Notes: generated by a model not told the origin, from the sequence alone. Shown: positions 52,177 to 61,773, counted from the first letter of the stretch. The stretch is 62,309 nucleotides of DNA from Chitinophagales bacterium (GCA_017303395.1 JAFLBN010000020.1:1-62309), one strand, 5' to 3'. A program made the numbers and translations.

Positions 52177-53382
52177 ATGATTCGTATAGGCTTGATACGC
52201 GAAAGGAAATCACCCGCAGATACCCGTGTTGCCCTGACACCTGAGCAATGCGTGCAGATAATGCAGAAACACCCAGGTTTGAAGATAGTTGTAGAACCAT
52301 CGCCCGACAGGTGTATACCCGATGCCTACTATGCGGCTGCCGGTATAGAGCTGAAGCACGACCTGAGTGACTGCGATGTGCTGCTTGGTATCAAAGAGGT
52401 AAGGGTAGATGACCTGATTCCCGGCAAGACTTACTTCTTCTTCTCGCATACCAAAAAGAAGCAGCCATATAATCAGAAGCTGATGCACGCCCTCATAGAA
52501 AAGCGCATCCGCATGGTAGATTACGAATGCCTTACACATATTGATGAGCAGCGTATCCTCGGTTTTGGTTTTTATGCAGGTGTGGTAGGCGCGCACAATG
52601 GGCTACTTACTTACGGGCAAAAATTCGGGCTGTACGATTTGCCTGCAGCACACAATGTAGATGGCTTCTCAGACCTGCTGCATGCTTATTCAGAAGTAAA
52701 GCTGCCCAATATCAAAATAGTAGTTACAGGTTCCGGGAAAGTGGCCAGTGGTATTGTAGAGGTAATGACGCATTTCGATATCGAATCTGTAGAGCCTGAA
52801 GACTTCCTTACACACCAGTACGATTATCCTGTATATACGCACCTGAAAGGTGGCGACCTCTATGCACGTAAAGACAACGACCTTTTTTCGCGCGATGACT
52901 TCCACGCCAATCCGCATGCATATAAATGCCTGTTCTCTAAGTATATTCCGCAGACAGATATCCTGATGAACGGTATCTATTGGGATAATGATATTGCCCG
53001 CCTGTTTGAAAAACAGGATATTCAGCGCAACGATTGGCGTGTTAGTGTAATAGCAGATATCACTTGCGATATTGATGGCTCCGTGCCTATCAATGTTGGT
53101 GCATCTACTATAGCAGATCCTGTATATGGTATAGATCGCAAAACATTAGCGAAAGTAAATCCGTTTCAGAATACGCGCGATGTGATAGATGTGATGGCGG
53201 TAGATAACCTGCCAAACGAGTTGCCACGCGATGCTTCACAGTATTTCGGTGCGCACTTCGAGAAGTTTATTCTGAAAGAGCTACTGAGTGGCAACAGCGA
53301 TATCATTCGCCGCGCTACAATCTGCGAGGATGGCAAGCTTACTCCTAACTACGAGTACCTCAGCGACTACGCGTATAAATAA
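52177..53382 (+). CDS. AlaDH/PNT-type NAD(P)-dependent oxidoreductase (lysine-forming saccharopine dehydrogenase-like)
   Basis: 401 residues from ATG 52177 (MIRIGLIRERKSPADTRVAL). The N-terminal AlaDH/PNT domain (KSPADTRVALTPEQCVQIM, FSHTKKKQPYNQKLMHALI) and Rossmann segment VVTGSGKVASGIVEVMTHF (GSGKVASG in place of GxGxxG) are typical of Lys1-type saccharopine dehydrogenase and alanine dehydrogenase. DITCDIDGSVPINVGASTI and the GHP-like closing residues support the Lys1-like subgroup. Probable substrate is an amino acid imine such as saccharopine or alanine; I cannot choose. An exact -7 box precedes. It reads divergent from hscB. Confidence 0.82.
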   Translation: MIRIGLIRERKSPADTRVALTPEQCVQIMQKHPGLKIVVEPSPDRCIPDAYYAAAGIELKHDLSDCDVLLGIKEVRVDDLIPGKTYFFFSHTKKKQPYNQKLMHALIEKRIRMVDYECLTHIDEQRILGFGFYAGVVGAHNGLLTYGQKFGLYDLPAAHNVDGFSDLLHAYSEVKLPNIKIVVTGSGKVASGIVEVMTHFDIESVEPEDFLTHQYDYPVYTHLKGGDLYARKDNDLFSRDDFHANPHAYKCLFSKYIPQTDILMNGIYWDNDIARLFEKQDIQRNDWRVSVIADITCDIDGSVPINVGASTIADPVYGIDRKTLAKVNPFQNTRDVIDVMAVDNLPNELPRDASQYFGAHFEKFILKELLSGNSDIIRRATICEDGKLTPNYEYLSDYAYK

Positions 53383-53431
53383 TTCTATTGTACATGTACT
53401 GATACTTCTGTATTATTACTAATATAAAACT

Positions 53432-54058
53432 ATGTCTATTTACAACCGCATAGCAGGGCAACGCATTGCCCGTATCGAGGCATTGAGCGATGGTGTATTT
53501 GCCATTGCTATGACTATACTTGTCTTCAATCTGAAAGACCCATTGGAACATAGCGTACAGTCGGATGCAGAGTTGTTGCTATCGTTGAAAAACATGTTGC
53601 CTGCATTTCTCAGTTTCTTCCTCAGCTTTACCACACTGGGTATATTCTGGACAGGGCAGAGCACACAGTTTCACTACATCAAAACATACGACAGAAACCT
53701 GAACTGGATAACACTCTTCTTCCTGATGGCGGTATCTGTATTGCCATTTACTACAGATGTTCTGAGCCACCACATCAATAATAAAGTATCAATACTGCTT
53801 TATTGGCTCAATATCCTTTTGTTGGGTATACTCATCTACATACACTGGTTGTATGCAGAAAAGCATCAGCAACTTGCGAAAGACGAACAGATACAAGCTG
53901 TGGCTCATGCCATTAAAAGACGTGTAATAATTGCACAGGCATTGTATTGCTTTGGTGCGTTACTTTGTTTTATCAATACATATATCAGTATAGCATTCAT
54001 CATAGCCGTTCAGCTCAATTATGCTTTCGGTATACTGAATCCTAAAAACAGAAAATAG
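53432..54058 (+). CDS. TMEM175-family potassium channel (DUF1211)
   Basis: 208 residues with four to six hydrophobic helices. The family signature RIEALSDGVFAIAMTILVFN is at residues 14-33 (SDGVFAIA is the pore-lining helix motif). A second helix pair includes FLSFTTLGIFWTGQSTQFH. Bacterial members have one such repeat and form K+ channels. ATG at 53432. The stop is 2 nt before the bestrophin ATG, so the two are likely cotranscribed and coupled. Confidence 0.88.
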   Translation: MSIYNRIAGQRIARIEALSDGVFAIAMTILVFNLKDPLEHSVQSDAELLLSLKNMLPAFLSFFLSFTTLGIFWTGQSTQFHYIKTYDRNLNWITLFFLMAVSVLPFTTDVLSHHINNKVSILLYWLNILLLGILIYIHWLYAEKHQQLAKDEQIQAVAHAIKRRVIIAQALYCFGALLCFINTYISIAFIIAVQLNYAFGILNPKNRK

Positions 54059-54060
54059 TT

Positions 54061-55044
54061 ATGCATACAGGAGACCATTATTCGCTTACCGAATTCCTAT
54101 TGTGGACAAGGAGAGATATATACAGGCTATTGATAATGGCCGTAGTGCCTACCGTCTTATATGCTGTAGGTGGCTGCAGTTGGCTCACCATACCATGGGT
54201 GCCTATTGCTATGATAGGTACAGCAGCTGCTTTTATTGTGGGTTTCAAAAACACGCAAACCTACAACAGGCTGTGGGAAGCCCGGCAGATATATGGTGCC
54301 ATTGTAAACAGTAGCCGTTCCTGGGGCATCATGTCGCGCGATTTCGTGGGCGATAAAGATGCACAACGCACCCTCATCTACAGGCATATTGCATGGCTCA
54401 CGGCTCTGCGTTATCAGTTGCGCGAGCCCCGCAGTTGGGAGAATATGGTAAAGCCATACAACAAAGAATACAAGAAGTATTTCACCGTGCCCGAAGAGCA
54501 AACAACGCTTGAAGAAGAACTAAAGAAATATCTTTCTGCGGAAGACGAAGCCTATGTGTTGAGTAAAAAGAACCGAGCCGCACAACTGATAGCCATGCAA
54601 TCGGCACATATAAAAACACTGCATCAGCAAGGGCTTATCACATCGCTCAATTATGTAGAGATGGAAAATCTATTGGTCAATCTCTACGAACAGCAGGGCA
54701 AGTGCGAGCGTATTAAGAACTTCCCTTACCCTCGTCAGTTTGCGTCTATCAATCTCTTCTTTATTCGCCTGTTTGTTTTTATTGTGCCTTTCGGTTTACT
54801 CAACGAGTTTCAGAAATTGGGGGCTAATATGATATGGCTCAATATCCCTTTCAGTCTGGTAGTAACATGGGTATTTACATCTATGGAAAGAGTGGGAGAG
54901 GCTACAGAAAATCCTTTTGAAGGCAGCGCGAACGATGTGCCTATATCGGCCCTCAGCCGTACTATAGAAATAGACCTGCGAGATATGTTGGATGAAAAAG
55001 ACCTGCCGCAACCTTTAACGCCTGTCAACAAAATATTGATGTAG
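54061..55044 (+). CDS. Bestrophin-family ion channel (UPF0187)
   Basis: 327 residues. Bestrophin features: a helical N-terminus with HYSLTEFLLWTRRDIYRLLI, TAAAFIVGFKNTQTYNRLWEARQIYG (family GFRTNxAYxRxWEAR equivalent) and RSWGIMSRDF. The C-terminal FTSMERVGEATENPFEG and DVPISALSRTIEIDLRDML are family-typical and include the Glu/Pro-rich gate region. Bacterial members conduct cations or anions. It starts 2 nt after the TMEM175 gene, giving a two-channel operon. The 3' end is 2 nt from the convergent epimerase stop. Confidence 0.9.
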   Translation: MHTGDHYSLTEFLLWTRRDIYRLLIMAVVPTVLYAVGGCSWLTIPWVPIAMIGTAAAFIVGFKNTQTYNRLWEARQIYGAIVNSSRSWGIMSRDFVGDKDAQRTLIYRHIAWLTALRYQLREPRSWENMVKPYNKEYKKYFTVPEEQTTLEEELKKYLSAEDEAYVLSKKNRAAQLIAMQSAHIKTLHQQGLITSLNYVEMENLLVNLYEQQGKCERIKNFPYPRQFASINLFFIRLFVFIVPFGLLNEFQKLGANMIWLNIPFSLVVTWVFTSMERVGEATENPFEGSANDVPISALSRTIEIDLRDMLDEKDLPQPLTPVNKILM

Positions 55045-55046
55045 TA

Positions 55047-55958
55047 TCAGGCATTGCCAAGCAATGCTGTCACAGCTTTGTTGATAGTGGTGTATTGAAA
55101 CTGAAAGCCTGCCTGCTCTGTCTTATGACTGCTGACGGTTGCGCTTTTCAGTACCTCTATGCTCATTTCTCCCAGCATTATTTTCAATACAAATGCAGGT
55201 ACTGGTATCGGTATGCTGATGCCCTTGCTGTTTTTGCGGATGGAATACATCAGTTGGCTTTGTGCTACAGGTACAGGGGCTACGCCATTATATACGCCTT
55301 GCATCATTTCGTTTTCAAGTGCATATACGAACAGTGCTGCAAGGTCTCCAATATGTATCCAGCTAACGGTTTGCTTACCGCCGCCAAGTAGCGGTGCAAC
55401 GCCAAATTTTACAGGTTTGGCAAATTCTTTAAACGCGCCACCTTCCGTGCTCAGTACGATGCCAATACGTATCAGCACACGGCGTATTTTCCCTTCTATA
55501 CTTTCGCTGGCTTCTTCCCATGCTTTGCAGGTGCTGCCAAGAAAATCTGTAGAAGCATTGTCTGTTTCTGTAAATGGTCTGCCCCCTTTGTCAGCACCGT
55601 AATAGCCTATGGCAGATGCGCCTACAAAAACCTTGCAGTTTGGTGCGTGTTGCAATATTTTGTTGGTAATGAATGACGTACCGATAGTGCGGCTTTCCAG
55701 TATCTGTAGTTTGCGTTGGGGGGTCCACCTTTTGTCTGCAACACCTTCGCCTGCCAGGTGAATAATGCCGTCCAGTTGTTGCAATGCAGCTATGCTGATG
55801 TCTTGTTTGTTGGCATCCCAATAGGCGTAGCTGACACCATCACTTTCGGGGCGCAGGTGTCGGGTAAAGATGATAACCCTGTAGCCCTTATTTACCAGTA
55901 GCCTGGTAATAACCCTGCCAACCAACCCTGTACCGCCTGTTATGCCTATCGTTTTCAT
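55047..55958 (-). CDS. TIGR01777-family SDR epimerase (YfcH-like)
   Basis: 303 residues. It starts MKTIGITGGTGLVGRVITRLL (GxxGxxG NAD(P)-binding Rossmann loop) and has GIIHLAGEGVADKRWTPQRK, GASAIGYYGADKGG (SDR active-site Tyr region) and RVLIRIGIVLSTEGGAFKEF. These are characteristic of the TIGR01777 family, whose substrate is usually unknown. ATG at 55958. It is convergent with bestrophin. Confidence 0.9.
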   Translation of the reverse strand: MKTIGITGGTGLVGRVITRLLVNKGYRVIIFTRHLRPESDGVSYAYWDANKQDISIAALQQLDGIIHLAGEGVADKRWTPQRKLQILESRTIGTSFITNKILQHAPNCKVFVGASAIGYYGADKGGRPFTETDNASTDFLGSTCKAWEEASESIEGKIRRVLIRIGIVLSTEGGAFKEFAKPVKFGVAPLLGGGKQTVSWIHIGDLAALFVYALENEMMQGVYNGVAPVPVAQSQLMYSIRKNSKGISIPIPVPAFVLKIMLGEMSIEVLKSATVSSHKTEQAGFQFQYTTINKAVTALLGNA

Positions 55959-56099
55959 ATAGTTACAACAACATGCAGGCGCTTTTTGTTTCGCATAGAC
56001 GTTGCTTTGCTCAATTTAGTTAGACTAAAACTGTTAAAAAAATCTAACTCAATACAATAATAATTCTCAGCCTGCGTTTTTAATTGCAAAAGCAGCTTA

Positions 56100-56297
56100 A
56101 TGAAGAAAACTTTACTCAAAAGAATCCCTGAAAAAACGCCCGACCAACCAGTAATGAAACTGAATGAAGAATTGAAAAGCGAGGTGTTGACAGATTTGGT
56201 ACAAGACATGAAACCTTTCCTGCAGGAAGCCGCAGCCGACCTGCTGAAACCGCGCCCCGAATTTATGGCGCAATTGTTCCAAAGGGTTTTAAACTAA
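56100..56297 (+). CDS. Small hypothetical protein, 65 residues
   Basis: ATG at 56100. Helical, charged, without signal peptide: KLNEELKSEVLTDLVQDMKP and LKPRPEFMAQLFQRVLN. The mix of Glu, Lys, Leu and Asp is normal for a real cytoplasmic protein, but there is no recognised family. Its 3' end overlaps the convergent metallophosphoesterase gene by 9 nt. Existence as a gene is moderately supported. Confidence 0.5.
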   Translation: MKKTLLKRIPEKTPDQPVMKLNEELKSEVLTDLVQDMKPFLQEAAADLLKPRPEFMAQLFQRVLN

Positions 56298-57542
56298 TTC
56301 CACAACCGTTATTTCAGGCAGTATGCCAAGCCTGCCGGGGTAGCCGAGGAAACCAAATCCGCGGTTAACGTACAGGTATTGTTCACCTTCCTGATAGAGG
56401 CCCGCCCATTTCTTGTACACATACTGTACAGGGCTCCATTTCAGCCCGGGTATTTCTACACCCAGCTGCATGCCATGTGTATGCCCGGCAAATGTCAGGT
56501 CTATATCTGTATAGTTTTTGCGTACTTCAGCATCCCAATGCGATGGGTCGTGCGATAGCAGCATTTTGAAAGGAATATTCTTTTCGCGCAGCCCTGCAAA
56601 GGCATCTGTCATCTTACCATACTTAGGGAAGCCCGCTTTAGCGCCCCAGTTCTCGATACCTACGATTGCTATTTTGTCCTCGCCTTTTTCCAGTACCACG
56701 TGTTCGTTCATCAGCAGGCGCCAGCCCATTTTGCCATGTGTTTCTTTCAGCCAATCCAGGTTTTTCTTTTTTTCTTCAGCTGATGGCCACTGTACATAGT
56801 CGCCATAGTCGTGGTTGCCAAGTGTACTGTACACACCTAGTGGTGCAGTCAGCTTCGAGAATATGTCTGTGTATGGTTGTATTTCGTCTGCCTTGTTATT
56901 TACAAGGTCGCCTGTGAAGAAGATAATGTCAGGTTTCTCTTCCATTATTTTCTCAACGCCTTTCTGCACAGCATGGTGACTATCGAAGCTGCCGCTGTGC
57001 ACGTCTGATATCTGCACAATCTTCATGCCCCTGAAAGCAGCAGGCAGGTTTTTAAAAGAAAGCTGCACTCTGCGAATACGGTAGTTGTATCTGTTTCTGA
57101 TACCATACATAAAACCGCCGAGCATGGTACCGCCCAATAACAGTGCCGTACGTTGCAGGAAGATAGAACGGCTGATGCCCGTACCGGTAGCCTCCGGTAT
57201 AGAAGTAGCAGCAATGGCAGGCTTGCTGAATACGCTCCACATCCATACAAAGAAGCGGCGCACCTCGTCGCCCAGCATCACAATCAGTATTACTACTTTG
57301 CCCAGCAAAAAGCCCATGGTAAAAGCTATGTATATATTGCGCACTAAGTGCGGCACTTTTGCCCAGTCTATAAACCTGAAGCTGAGGAAGCCTGCCCATG
57401 TTATCACCGTCAGCAGTATATATACTACCGTCATGATGGTTTTGGCATTTTGCGGCAATGTGCGCATGGCACTGCGTACTACTACGTAAGAGTAGTATTC
57501 TGCCAATAGTATAAGGCCTAAGAAAATAAGAAACCTCGTCAT
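56289..57542 (-). CDS. Membrane-anchored metallophosphoesterase (YkuE-like)
   Basis: 417 residues. The N-terminal part (1-150) has about four transmembrane helices, then a metallophosphoesterase domain: MKIVQISDVHSGSF, FFTGDLVNNKA, STLGNHDYG, LSHDP, FAGHTHGMQLG. These are the five metal-binding blocks. Members hydrolyse phosphodiesters, UDP-sugar lipids or phospholipids at the membrane; specificity here is not known. It follows the FMN-reductase gene by 15 nt on the same strand, likely one operon. Confidence 0.9.
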   Translation of the reverse strand: MTRFLIFLGLILLAEYYSYVVVRSAMRTLPQNAKTIMTVVYILLTVITWAGFLSFRFIDWAKVPHLVRNIYIAFTMGFLLGKVVILIVMLGDEVRRFFVWMWSVFSKPAIAATSIPEATGTGISRSIFLQRTALLLGGTMLGGFMYGIRNRYNYRIRRVQLSFKNLPAAFRGMKIVQISDVHSGSFDSHHAVQKGVEKIMEEKPDIIFFTGDLVNNKADEIQPYTDIFSKLTAPLGVYSTLGNHDYGDYVQWPSAEEKKKNLDWLKETHGKMGWRLLMNEHVVLEKGEDKIAIVGIENWGAKAGFPKYGKMTDAFAGLREKNIPFKMLLSHDPSHWDAEVRKNYTDIDLTFAGHTHGMQLGVEIPGLKWSPVQYVYKKWAGLYQEGEQYLYVNRGFGFLGYPGRLGILPEITVVELV

Positions 57543-57557
57543 CGTCTTTTATTGTGC

Positions 57558-58058
57558 TTAAAACTTCAGGAATTCGTCTATTTGTGTTTCTATTGCTTGC
57601 AGCGTCGTTGGTTTCAGTACTTCCCCGTTTTCGCCTATTTCTTCGTTTATGCGGCTGATGGGTATTTTGTTGTACAGTATATGCATGCGCAGGTAGTGCA
57701 GTATGTTGGTCATATGGTCCAGCCCGCGCAGGTTGCCTGCACGCCCGTCTGCCACACCTACCAACATGGCTTTTTTATACCACCATACTTTGCGTATGTC
57801 GCTGTTATCCATCATCAGTTTTAGGATACCGGGAAAGCTGCCGTTGTATTCCGGCATTACCAGTACAAACTTTTCACTTGGTATCAGCATATCCTGCTCC
57901 ATCTGTTTCATTTCATCGCCACGCTCCCATACCGCTTTGCCTTCCAGGTTCAGCAATTGTACATTATCATATTTGGCAGATAGCAACCTGTGATACAAGG
58001 TTGCTACTTTCAGTGTCATGCTATCTTTCCGGTTGGTGCCGGCTATTACTGTTATCAT
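57558..58058 (-). CDS. NADPH-dependent FMN reductase-like protein
   Basis: 166 residues with flavodoxin-like fold: GTNRKDSMTLKVA (FMN phosphate-binding loop) at the start and VMPEYNGSFPGILKLMMD (flavin-binding PEYN-G-x-P) in the middle, then GVADGRAGNLRGLDHMTNIL. Members reduce quinones, azo compounds or chromate. It precedes the metallophosphoesterase gene by 15 nt; joint function is unknown. Confidence 0.9.
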   Translation of the reverse strand: MITVIAGTNRKDSMTLKVATLYHRLLSAKYDNVQLLNLEGKAVWERGDEMKQMEQDMLIPSEKFVLVMPEYNGSFPGILKLMMDNSDIRKVWWYKKAMLVGVADGRAGNLRGLDHMTNILHYLRMHILYNKIPISRINEEIGENGEVLKPTTLQAIETQIDEFLKF

Positions 58059-58137
58059 AAACGAATGCGCAAAGTTAAAGGCCTTTCTGAATAGGTTGAT
58101 TAGTTTATTTACTGATACGTTGATTGTTGCAAACTAT

Positions 58138-58151
58138 TTAACTAAAGTCAA
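58138..58151. promoter_or_regulatory. FNR/CRP-like site TTAACTAAAGTCAA
   Basis: Two mismatches from the palindrome at 51404-51417. It is about 113 bp before the ATG of the DNRLRE protein. Confidence 0.3.
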
Positions 58152-58176
58152 ACACCTGAAAACGAATAGTGTTTAT

Positions 58177-58190
58177 ATGACAAATGTCAT
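58177..58190. promoter_or_regulatory. Inverted repeat ATGACA-AA-TGTCAT
   Basis: Arms of 6 bp, about 75 bp before the DNRLRE gene start. It could be a second operator in the same promoter region. Confidence 0.3.
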
Positions 58191-58264
58191 AATGTATAGT
58201 GCCTTTAATCATATGTAGCCTGGGCACCTCTTCGGAGCTTTGTATAAACTAAAAAACACAATCT

Positions 58265-59230
58265 ATGAGAGGGAGAATTTTATTGGCTTTCATGGCCTCA
58301 TTTTTTGCAGTATTTACATCATTTGCAGGTATTGGTAAGAAGGACACAGTAATGATTTTCAGGCCGGCTCCGGGGCTGAATGATACTACAGACAACGGCG
58401 GACTGAACGGCGGGATGGATGCTTTTGCGCAACAACCGTATCCGAGTAATAACTATGGCGATAATGTTGCCATTTACTCAGCACCAATCAGCAATTGTAA
58501 CAGTACACATTCGGTGTCTTTTATCAAATTCGATGTAGGTAATCTGCCCGATACGGTAGATTCGGTATTTGTCGGCTTTACCCATTTCGACCACACGTCT
58601 TATTGCTATTCCAATTGCAATGCAGATTTCTATTTTCACCGCATTACCCAACGTTGGTACGAAGACTCGGTAAACTATAGCAATCAGCCATCAGCAGATA
58701 CTGCTTTCTACGGACCTATTAATATTACATTCCCCAACAGCTTTGGAACAAGGGAATACAATATAACCGAAACCTATCGCCTGTGGCGCGACAGTGTAGT
58801 GACCAATTATGGCTTTGTTATCAAATCCCCTACGGTAGGTTGCAATAATGCAGCGGTCGTTTTCTATGTTCACTCTTCCGACGATACGGCTGTAAGCACC
58901 CGCCCATACCTGAAGATTTACTATAAAGTAGATACAGGTAGCATTGATACCCCTGTTGCTATTGCTCCATCGGCAGGGCCACAAAATGTGTTGCTCTATC
59001 CCAATCCTGCCACATCGCAGGTTACCCTGCAGGCCGATGTGGTGCGAGGTGGCGGAGGTTGGTGTGTGCTTACAGATATTACGGGCAGGGTAGTGTATAT
59101 GCAACAGCTCAATTGGCAGAGCGGACGCAACAAGCAAACCCTGCTACTGCAAGGCATTGAAAAAGGATTGTACTACTATACCCTCTACAGCCCCGATGGC
59201 CGCTACAGCGGCAAACTGCTGAAGCAATAG
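58265..59230 (+). CDS. DNRLRE-domain T9SS cargo protein (type A sorting domain)
   Basis: 321 residues. Leader MRGRILLAFMASFFAVFTSFA. The DNRLRE-type jelly-roll (about 30-215) includes DAFAQQPYPSNNYGDNVAIY, FIKFDVGNLPDTVDSVFVGF and QRWYEDSVNYSNQPSADT, typical of that family (galactose-binding-like surface modules). A type A sorting domain starts LLYPNPATSQVTLQA and ends GKLLKQ. Predicted to be exported and bound to the surface. Two regulator-like sites lie within 130 bp upstream. A terminator follows. Confidence 0.88.
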   Translation: MRGRILLAFMASFFAVFTSFAGIGKKDTVMIFRPAPGLNDTTDNGGLNGGMDAFAQQPYPSNNYGDNVAIYSAPISNCNSTHSVSFIKFDVGNLPDTVDSVFVGFTHFDHTSYCYSNCNADFYFHRITQRWYEDSVNYSNQPSADTAFYGPINITFPNSFGTREYNITETYRLWRDSVVTNYGFVIKSPTVGCNNAAVVFYVHSSDDTAVSTRPYLKIYYKVDTGSIDTPVAIAPSAGPQNVLLYPNPATSQVTLQADVVRGGGGWCVLTDITGRVVYMQQLNWQSGRNKQTLLLQGIEKGLYYYTLYSPDGRYSGKLLKQ

Positions 59231-59251
59231 CGCAATATGAAACGAAAGAGC

Positions 59252-59280
59252 AAGCGCCTGATACTGTATCAGGCGCTTTG
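59252..59280 (+). terminator. Rho-independent terminator
   Basis: AAGCGCCTGATAC / GTATCAGGCGCTT stem of 13 bp and T-rich tail. It closes the DNRLRE protein gene and may act on the convergent gene too. Confidence 0.82.
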
Positions 59281-59312
59281 TTATATGGCTTTTTTGTAAC
59301 GACTTTAGTATT

Positions 59313-61199
59313 CTACCTCAAAAGGGTAATGTCGCCCTTTACAATGCGTTTTTCATTGTCTCCTGCTACGGTGTAGCTAACTACGTAGTAGTATACACCT
59401 ATGTCACAAGGTATTCCATTATAAGTACCGTCCCAAGCCTGGTTTGTGCTACCACCATCAAATACGAGGTTCCCCCATCTGTTATATACCTTGAAGGCTA
59501 TTGAATTGACAGGGCATATTACTATTGGTTTTATTTTATCATTTCTTGTATCGTTGTTTGGAGAAAAGGCACTTGGAACTTTTACACAATTCTCGCAGTC
59601 GGCCATTGCTATAGTAATGCTGTCAACTTTTTTATCACATCCGTTACCGATTGTTAGTGTGTACAGCCCCGGTGAATTGGGTTGTGTGCAACAAATAGTT
59701 GCTCCGCTATTCCACAAGTATTCGGTTACACCTATTACAGACTTGCCAATAATCAGTTCGCGTTTGTCTTTACAAACGGTGGTATCATTGCCCAGTTCTA
59801 TATCAGCGTCAAAAGGTATGTGCGATACACGATAGTTGGTAGTTACCAAGTCGCATCCTGATACGGCCCTGCACCAATATTTTCCTGTATCTGTTATGGT
59901 AATAGATTGTGTGGTTGCACCATTGTACCACAGGTAGTCTTTGGCATTTGCTATATTATTGAGCGTTGCGTTAAATGGCCTTTTTGATACACAAACAAGC
60001 GTGTCTTTAGCGATGTTAGTATAATTTTGGAACGTCCTTACGTGAATGGTATCAATATGCAATCTGCAGTTTTCAGCATAACTACAGTAATATGTTCCTG
60101 TATCGCTTACATTAATAGTTTTGGTAGTGTCGCCTGTATTCCACAAATAGCTGTTTGCTGTTTGACCTGCAGATAGCGAAATTGTAAATTTACCATTGTA
60201 ATGACATCCGTATAAGGTTTGCGATGTAGGGATGGTTTGAGCATAGCCTACTACGCGGAATGTGTCAATACGCAAATCGCAGGTGTCTGATCCTGCATGG
60301 CACCAATACATTCCGGGTTGTGTAATAAATATTGACTGTGTTGTAGCGCCTGTATTCCATTTATACAACTTGGCATTATTAATAGATGTAAGCTGTAGCG
60401 GCCTGATATCGCAGATAGAGCTATCATGAGAAAAATACGTAGTGTCGCAATAAAAATCTTCAACAAAAACATCGTCTATGTAGTAGTAGGCAACACTGAT
60501 AGCAGGTGACAACGGTGGTACAGGGGTAATTTGTTTTAATGCCGGAAGGTTGCCATCTAGCATACGCCCAATAAGCATGTATTGTTCGCCACCTTTGGCT
60601 ACATAAGATCCGGATATTTTCATCCAATTGGTAGTGTCGTCCAGAAAATTGCCTGGTATACTATTAATGCTGTACGGTATATTGCTGAACTCTGCAGGCA
60701 AGCCCGGTCTGTACATCATGGTATCTGAAAAGAACGCACCTAAAACATTTACTGCAACATGGTTAAATGGATTAATATTTTTTTCAGCTAAGCTCGCCCA
60801 ATAACCTGCTCTGTATCTTTTATTTGCAACCATAGGTTGCGTCAACTTACAGATAATATATTCCGATGACCCTGATGTGTTAGGAGTGCCATAAAATGCA
60901 TATATCCCTGCATATGCATTACCTGTTTTTGCTTGTTGTATGCCCGTAAAATTAGAAGGAATTGAAACCAATGTTGGTGAAGTCGCACATTTATTATGAT
61001 AATCGGGTGTCCCCAATCGTGCCGGATTTGCCCAAGACTGTACAGTAGGGAATAGACTGAATGTGGGGCTGTAGCCTAATGCTCCTAGTGTTGTAGGGCA
61101 ACTATTATAAAGTTCGAAACTGGGATTGGGTACAAGGTTTTGGCTACTTGCCTTTATTGATACACAGAAAATGAATATAAGGGTAAATATGTTATTCAT
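59313..61199 (-). CDS. T9SS type B cargo protein with Ig-like repeats and CHU_C domain
   Basis: 628 residues. Leader MNNIFTLIFIFCVSIKASSQ. The N-terminal part (PNPSFELYNSCPTTLGALGY to FVEDFYCD) looks like a carbohydrate-binding beta-sandwich. Then come Ig-like modules of about 80 residues with WNTGATTQSI, WNTGDTTKTI and WYNGATTQSI, and CHU_C end FSPNNDTRNDKIKPIVICP to KGDITLLR. Similar end to the giant adhesin. ATG at 61199. Ligand unknown. Confidence 0.88.
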   Translation of the reverse strand: MNNIFTLIFIFCVSIKASSQNLVPNPSFELYNSCPTTLGALGYSPTFSLFPTVQSWANPARLGTPDYHNKCATSPTLVSIPSNFTGIQQAKTGNAYAGIYAFYGTPNTSGSSEYIICKLTQPMVANKRYRAGYWASLAEKNINPFNHVAVNVLGAFFSDTMMYRPGLPAEFSNIPYSINSIPGNFLDDTTNWMKISGSYVAKGGEQYMLIGRMLDGNLPALKQITPVPPLSPAISVAYYYIDDVFVEDFYCDTTYFSHDSSICDIRPLQLTSINNAKLYKWNTGATTQSIFITQPGMYWCHAGSDTCDLRIDTFRVVGYAQTIPTSQTLYGCHYNGKFTISLSAGQTANSYLWNTGDTTKTINVSDTGTYYCSYAENCRLHIDTIHVRTFQNYTNIAKDTLVCVSKRPFNATLNNIANAKDYLWYNGATTQSITITDTGKYWCRAVSGCDLVTTNYRVSHIPFDADIELGNDTTVCKDKRELIIGKSVIGVTEYLWNSGATICCTQPNSPGLYTLTIGNGCDKKVDSITIAMADCENCVKVPSAFSPNNDTRNDKIKPIVICPVNSIAFKVYNRWGNLVFDGGSTNQAWDGTYNGIPCDIGVYYYVVSYTVAGDNEKRIVKGDITLLR

Positions 61200-61485
61200 G
61201 TAGTAATAAAGTAAACTGAAGATAGAGAAAAAATGTGATGTTTATGAATGTTATTAGTAGATTGTTTTTCCTCAAATGTGGCATTATGTATGTGAAAATT
61301 ATCTTGCGGTTACCAATTTTGAGGGGGTAGGTTCAAACAATTACAATTACATATGGCAATTGTCAATGTCATTCATTTTTTACCGCAAAACCTATTTATC
61401 CCCACAAAAAACAAACATTCTTAGGCTCGCCCTTGCATATTCAACCAATAATTACCATTTTTATAAGCCAAATAGGGTTATTTAT

Positions 61486-61746
61486 ATGAAAAATACGATC
61501 TGGTTGTGTGCTATTATAGTAGGAGGTGCTTTGTTTTCAAGCTCTTGCTCTAAAGTGTACGACTGTAAGTGTATAACCGAAATCACAGACACCGTTTCTA
61601 AAGAATCATACAAAACCAGTACAGCGTCCAAGAAAAGAGAAAATTTCAAAGGCGTGGCAAAAGCCAAGTGCGAGGAAGAAAGTGCAAAGTACTATCTGGG
61701 TAATAACAAATATGTTACAGATTGCGCGCTGGACAATAACAAATAA
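61486..61746 (+). CDS. Small lipoprotein, 86 residues
   Basis: ATG at 61486; leader MKNTIWLCAIIVGGALFSSSC with lipobox SSSC (Cys21). The rest is charged with Lys-rich and several Cys residues (CKCITEITD, CEEESAKYYLG, DCALDNNK). The open frame upstream is longer but lacks a leader. Terminator follows. No family recognised. Confidence 0.7.
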   Translation: MKNTIWLCAIIVGGALFSSSCSKVYDCKCITEITDTVSKESYKTSTASKKRENFKGVAKAKCEEESAKYYLGNNKYVTDCALDNNK

Positions 61747-61773
61747 TTAAAACCAACTAACCAATATGCAGTA

